Assembly: GCA_030673355.1 (NCBI GenBank) | Contig: DAOVJF010000072.1 | Location: 1-9,383, forward strand | Reading direction: 5' to 3' | DNA length: 9,383 bases | DNA from: Planctomycetota bacterium | GTDB lineage: Bacteria > JAJVIF01 > JAPKYR01 | In this document: positions 6,777-9,383 of the stretch, in pieces | How positions within the stretch are numbered: the first letter of the stretch is position 1 | How the letters are laid out: every line of letters starts with the position of its first letter | Translations under genes and position numbers: made by a program | Notes under the pieces: generated by a model | What the model saw: only the letters and a program-made list of their open reading frames with translations | The model's database searches: none | What the model was told of the DNA's origin: nothing

Positions 6777-6782
6777 ATTATA
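6777..6782 (-). promoter_or_regulatory. Candidate -10 box for the ccdA-like gene
   Basis: The minus strand reads TATAAT, a perfect sigma70-type -10, 49 bases upstream of the TTG start. The hexamer 17 bases further upstream (CACACC) is not a good -35; TTGTCA occurs 23 bases away, too far for the normal spacing. The call is therefore moderate. Confidence 0.4.
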
Positions 6783-6844
6783 CATGATTTTTGCTATGTG
6801 GTGTGTGACAATGAAGGTCATGCGGCGGTTCATTTTGGTACCCT

Positions 6845-6873
6845 TTGAAACAGAGTATGAACCATTGTAAAAT
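6845..6873 (+). promoter_or_regulatory. Sigma70-type promoter for htrA
   Basis: TTGAAA (6845-6850) and TAAAAT (6868-6873) each match consensus at 5 of 6 positions and are separated by exactly 17 bases. Transcription would start near 6880, giving a leader of about 125 bases to the preferred start at 7005, or about 11 bases to the alternative ATG at 6891. Confidence 0.65.
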
Positions 6874-6991
6874 TACCGGCGTCAAAATCTATGGACAGTT
6901 TAAAAAGGGCGAACTTAAACAAACAATACCTGAACGATCGAGATAATATCGTCGGTGTAAATAACGGGAATAATCGCATTATTTCCGCGTT

Positions 6992-6996
6992 GAGGA
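6992..6996 (+). promoter_or_regulatory. Ribosome binding site that decides the htrA start
   Basis: GAGGA is 8 bases before ATG 7005, whereas ATG 6891 has no comparable site. This argues for the shorter protein that begins directly with its membrane anchor. Confidence 0.6.
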
Positions 6997-7004
6997 AATC
7001 GACT

Positions 7005-8237
7005 ATGTCCAGAATTTCGATATCTGTGATAATTATCATCTCCGCCATAATCGGGGCGATTGCGGGTGGTGGTGTCGCGTTCTATGTTTTTAGTAAATCT
7101 CTGGATACTCAAATCAGCGCTCAACTGACGGGTTACACTGGTTCTGTGGGTACAAATTTCGATTCCGCGATGATGTCATCCGAAATCGGGTACACAAATA
7201 TAGATTCCACCAAACAGCCTGGAAGCGCCGCTCCGAATTTCCTGGACGGTGAGGAAATCGCGGTTACAAATGTATACCGCGAACTCAGCCCGTCGGTCGT
7301 ACATGTCAGCACCATCCAGTATTACCGGAATTTCTTTTTCCAGGTAGTTCCACAGGAGGGCACCGGATCGGGGTTCATAATTTCCGAAGACGGTTACATC
7401 CTGACAAATAATCACGTGGTCCGGGGCGCGCACAACATCACAGTACGGCTGGCGTCCGGCGATGAATACCAGGCGGAACTGGTTGGTACCGACCAGATGA
7501 CCGACATCGCGGTCTTAAAAATTTCTTCGGAAGCTATTGATCCTTCCTGGGTAGCCCCGTTGGGAAATTCGGACACGCTCCAGGTTGGGCAGCGTGCGAT
7601 CGCTATCGGAAACCCGTTCGGACTCGATTCGACTGTCACGGTCGGGGTGATTTCCGCACTCAACCGTCCTGTCAGCACACAGGAAACATCCTTTGAGAGC
7701 ATGATCCAGACCGATGCCAGTATTAATCCCGGAAATTCGGGCGGTCCATTGATGGATTCATCGGGCGATGTTATCGGCATCAACACGGTTATTTTCAGCC
7801 AGTCGGGAGGTAGCCACGGAATCGGTTTCGCGATTCCGATCAACGCCGCAAAACGTGTGTCTGCCGACCTGATCGATTATGGGCGTGTAAGGCGGCCGTC
7901 GCTTGGATTCTGGGGACTCCAGATCGGGGCAAATCTTGCCGAAGTGCTTGGTCTTTCGGTCAAATTTGGCGTCCTCGTGCAGGATGTCGAAGGTGGGTCC
8001 GCTGCGGCTCTTGCAGGTCTCCAGGGTGGACAGGAACGAATCACACTCGGTGATCGCCATCGTCAGTTTAATGTTTATATTGATGGAGACATCATAATTG
8101 CCCTGAATGGTGATCGAATTGATGCTTTATCGACTTTGGCGGACAGTATCATCCGCTCAGACATAGGAACCGAAGTAACACTGACTGTCATTCGTGCCGG
8201 GGAACAGATCGAGCTGACAATGGTTTTGGCCGAATGA
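7005..8237 (+). CDS. HtrA/Deg-type serine protease, membrane-anchored, with one PDZ domain
   Basis: This 410-residue protease degrades or refolds damaged proteins outside the cytoplasmic membrane. Residues 5-29 form a single hydrophobic helix, probably an uncleaved anchor. A low-complexity linker (about 31-85) leads to the trypsin-like domain (about 86-295). The catalytic triad is intact: His137 (TNNHVV), Asp167 (TDIAVL) and Ser245 (NPGNSGGPL). A C-terminal PDZ domain (about 298-408) contains the short insertion with GGQERITLGD and VYIDGDIIIALNG, a form known in many bacterial HtrA proteins; it binds exposed C termini and regulates activity. ATG 7005 is chosen because GAGGA (6992-6996) is 8 bases upstream and the anchor begins there. 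The same frame is open back to ATG 6891, which would add 38 mostly polar, Asn-rich residues on the cytoplasmic side without a ribosome binding site. I leave the symbol blank because DegP/DegS/HtrA orthology cannot be resolved here. Confidence 0.94.
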   Translation: MSRISISVIIIISAIIGAIAGGGVAFYVFSKSLDTQISAQLTGYTGSVGTNFDSAMMSSEIGYTNIDSTKQPGSAAPNFLDGEEIAVTNVYRELSPSVVHVSTIQYYRNFFFQVVPQEGTGSGFIISEDGYILTNNHVVRGAHNITVRLASGDEYQAELVGTDQMTDIAVLKISSEAIDPSWVAPLGNSDTLQVGQRAIAIGNPFGLDSTVTVGVISALNRPVSTQETSFESMIQTDASINPGNSGGPLMDSSGDVIGINTVIFSQSGGSHGIGFAIPINAAKRVSADLIDYGRVRRPSLGFWGLQIGANLAEVLGLSVKFGVLVQDVEGGSAAALAGLQGGQERITLGDRHRQFNVYIDGDIIIALNGDRIDALSTLADSIIRSDIGTEVTLTVIRAGEQIELTMVLAE

Positions 8238-8316
8238 TATGAATTGGGCACTGGAAATTTCCCGGCGCAACGTTTATTCGTATTAATAACCCCAAACGAA
8301 TATTATCGACATTATT

Positions 8317-8343
8317 ACAGGAGCTTATAACTCCTGTTTTTTT
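8317..8343 (+). terminator. Intrinsic terminator after htrA
   Basis: ACAGGAG (8317-8323) and CTCCTGT (8331-8337) form a 7-bp stem around a 7-base loop, followed by seven T residues (8337-8343). It lies 79 bases after the htrA stop and only 35 bases before the next start codon. It therefore ends the htrA transcript, or could act as an attenuator in a leader of the downstream genes. A weaker inverted repeat, TATTCGT (8275-8281) with ACGAATA (8296-8302), precedes it. Confidence 0.85.
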
Positions 8344-8378
8344 GCATTTGATATTATCAATAAAGGAGCCTGATCGCC

Positions 8379-8915
8379 ATGGAGCTAGCTTATATAACCG
8401 CGCGTGCAGTAGATGATGAGAGCTGGTCCGGTGGACTCCTCGTCACCGACCTCCGCGGACTCCCACTGGACTTTCGATATGTGGAGCCAATCAAGCCGAG
8501 CAAAATCCAGAAACTGGTCTATGGCGGCGCGCTGAGACGTTACCTTTTGCTCGATGCAATCGCCAGCACTCTTCTCAAAGCGTCTAAACCCACCGCAAGC
8601 TGGTTTTTCACAGGCGATGAACTCCTGAGGGAACTCGAACCCGGCCTTAGCGGTAAGCTTGTAGTTATCGAACCCAGCGATATCAGTCCGCTTTCCGAGA
8701 CGGGAGAATGGAAACAGGAGGAAGCCGGTATGATCATCATGCAGGTTTCCCCAACCGGGAACCCGGTTAAGCTCACGTTCGAATCCTCCGATGAATCCGA
8801 CACCGAGACAACCGCCGGCGAACTTGTCGATCTCGCGAGTGAACTCGATTTTACCGAACCGCTTAACAGGATTGGGGAGGCGTTAAAGGAGATATGCAGC
8901 AACGGGGCGGTTTAA
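8379..8915 (+). CDS. Conserved hypothetical protein with a T-D-x-RGLP N-terminal motif
   Basis: This is a complete 178-residue soluble, acidic protein with no signal peptide or membrane helix. The most distinctive part is the N-terminal half: GGLLVTDLRGLPLDFRYVEP (18-37), PSKIQKLVYGGALRRYLLLD (40-59) and the hydrophobic-amphipathic helix that follows, up to about residue 70. This looks like an uncharacterised family whose members share a TD-RGLP-FRY-P pattern; I know no function for it. The C-terminal half is low in motifs and rich in Glu, Ser and Asp, with an acidic run at 135-144. ATG 8379 is supported by AAGGAG (8363-8368) 10 bases upstream. It overlaps the next gene by 22 bases, so the two are probably co-translated. 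A terminator lies just upstream, so they either have their own promoter (TATTAT at 8352-8357 is a possible -10, without a clear -35) or depend on readthrough from htrA. Confidence 0.85.
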   Translation: MELAYITARAVDDESWSGGLLVTDLRGLPLDFRYVEPIKPSKIQKLVYGGALRRYLLLDAIASTLLKASKPTASWFFTGDELLRELEPGLSGKLVVIEPSDISPLSETGEWKQEEAGMIIMQVSPTGNPVKLTFESSDESDTETTAGELVDLASELDFTEPLNRIGEALKEICSNGAV

Positions 8916-9383
8916 ATAAATTATCATCTGCTTTAAAAGCAGCACTTCATAGTCTGATCGCAGGTGTAAAGGTCGCGGATATCGGGCTGATCGAGCACGA
9001 CGATCCGGAAAAAATCGATTATTCAATTTCCACTTTCGCTGAACCACTGGATTATTGTGTCCATTCCGAGGCAACCTGCCGGGATTATGAGATCGGTCCG
9101 GGAGAAGTTACAAAAATGTCCGATCTGGAGGCTTCAGGGGTAAGCATCGATGTAAGATTTGAATCGGATCCCGTTTGTATGGAAATCGTCGATCCAATGG
9201 ATATAAAAACCAACAGTGGTGATTTTGAATTCGATGATCCGGTCATGGATCAAATTCAAATTGAGGAAATCAATGGGATTTCCGAACTCCTTGCGGATTT
9301 TGTTATACGGGGAACCGCACAGGTGACCGTTGTGAATGAACCGATTAGTGCCGGGCAACCTGAGACCGTCAACCTGAGCAGGA
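8894..9383 (+). CDS. Hypothetical protein, 3' end beyond the window
   Basis: An open frame of at least 163 codons starts at ATG 8894 and runs off the window end. The translation begins MQQRGGLNKLSSALKAALHS, with a short basic-amphipathic start, and becomes strongly acidic, with IEHDDPEKIDYS, YEIGPGEV, DFEFDDPVMDQIQIEE and a beta-rich FVIRGTAQVTVVNEP near the cut. Cysteines occur at CVHSEATC, five residues apart inside, and further on at PVCMEI. No family is recognised. AAAGGAG (8885-8891) precedes the ATG with only 2 bases of spacing, which is short, but the overlap with the previous gene would allow re-initiation. The frame upstream is closed by a stop at 8864, and no other start codon lies between, so 8894 is the earliest possible ATG. 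Lack of any stop over 490 bases and its tight linkage support a real gene. Confidence 0.8.
   Translation, partial: MQQRGGLNKLSSALKAALHSLIAGVKVADIGLIEHDDPEKIDYSISTFAEPLDYCVHSEATCRDYEIGPGEVTKMSDLEASGVSIDVRFESDPVCMEIVDPMDIKTNSGDFEFDDPVMDQIQIEEINGISELLADFVIRGTAQVTVVNEPISAGQPETVNLSR

Noticed and set aside
8540..8902. 120-codon minus-strand open frame
   Set aside because: It is a Ser-rich antisense shadow of the 178-residue gene.

Overview
The window comes from a bacterial chromosome of moderate GC content. It holds housekeeping genes in a Gram-negative-like style: DNA polymerase I, enolase, a CcdA-type membrane thiol transporter and a membrane-anchored HtrA protease. Shine-Dalgarno sites, sigma70-like promoter boxes and hairpin-plus-T-tract terminators are recognisable. 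Intergenic spaces are full of palindromic repeats. The protein sequences look like those of uncultured or deep-branching bacteria rather than well-known genera, but I cannot name a phylum from sequence alone.

Layout. Positions 1-240 hold no convincing gene; they hold a probable ~176-bp palindromic intergenic element with a GGGGACACC-type hairpin. A minus-strand gene of an uncharacterised family follows (330-1049), then a hairpin-rich intergenic stretch (1050-1354). polA (1355-4138) and eno (4206-5528) run on the plus strand 67 bp apart and may share a transcript. Downstream of eno are two copies of a small dyad motif, a strong intrinsic terminator (5606-5630), and a 273-bp block of nested palindromes whose core is duplicated in tandem (5656-5928), followed by AT-rich spacer. 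The ccdA-like gene (5979-6728, minus) converges on that block. It is divergently arranged with htrA (7005-8237, plus), and promoter elements for both directions lie between them. A terminator (8317-8343) separates htrA from two overlapping plus-strand genes of unknown function (8379-8915, and 8894 onward, cut by the window end).

How the genes relate. PolA and enolase serve DNA repair/replication and glycolysis and have no functional link beyond possible co-transcription. CcdA and HtrA both serve the extracytoplasmic space (disulfide reduction or cytochrome c maturation, and protein quality control), but they are transcribed divergently, so a shared function is only a possibility. The terminal gene pair overlaps and is probably translationally coupled.

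I see no convincing new multi-gene system. The items most worth a second look are the nested-palindrome tandem repeat behind eno, the element at 63-238, the uncharacterised gene 330-1049, the Asp-to-Glu change in the PolA proofreading site, and the uncharacterised overlapping gene pair at the right end.
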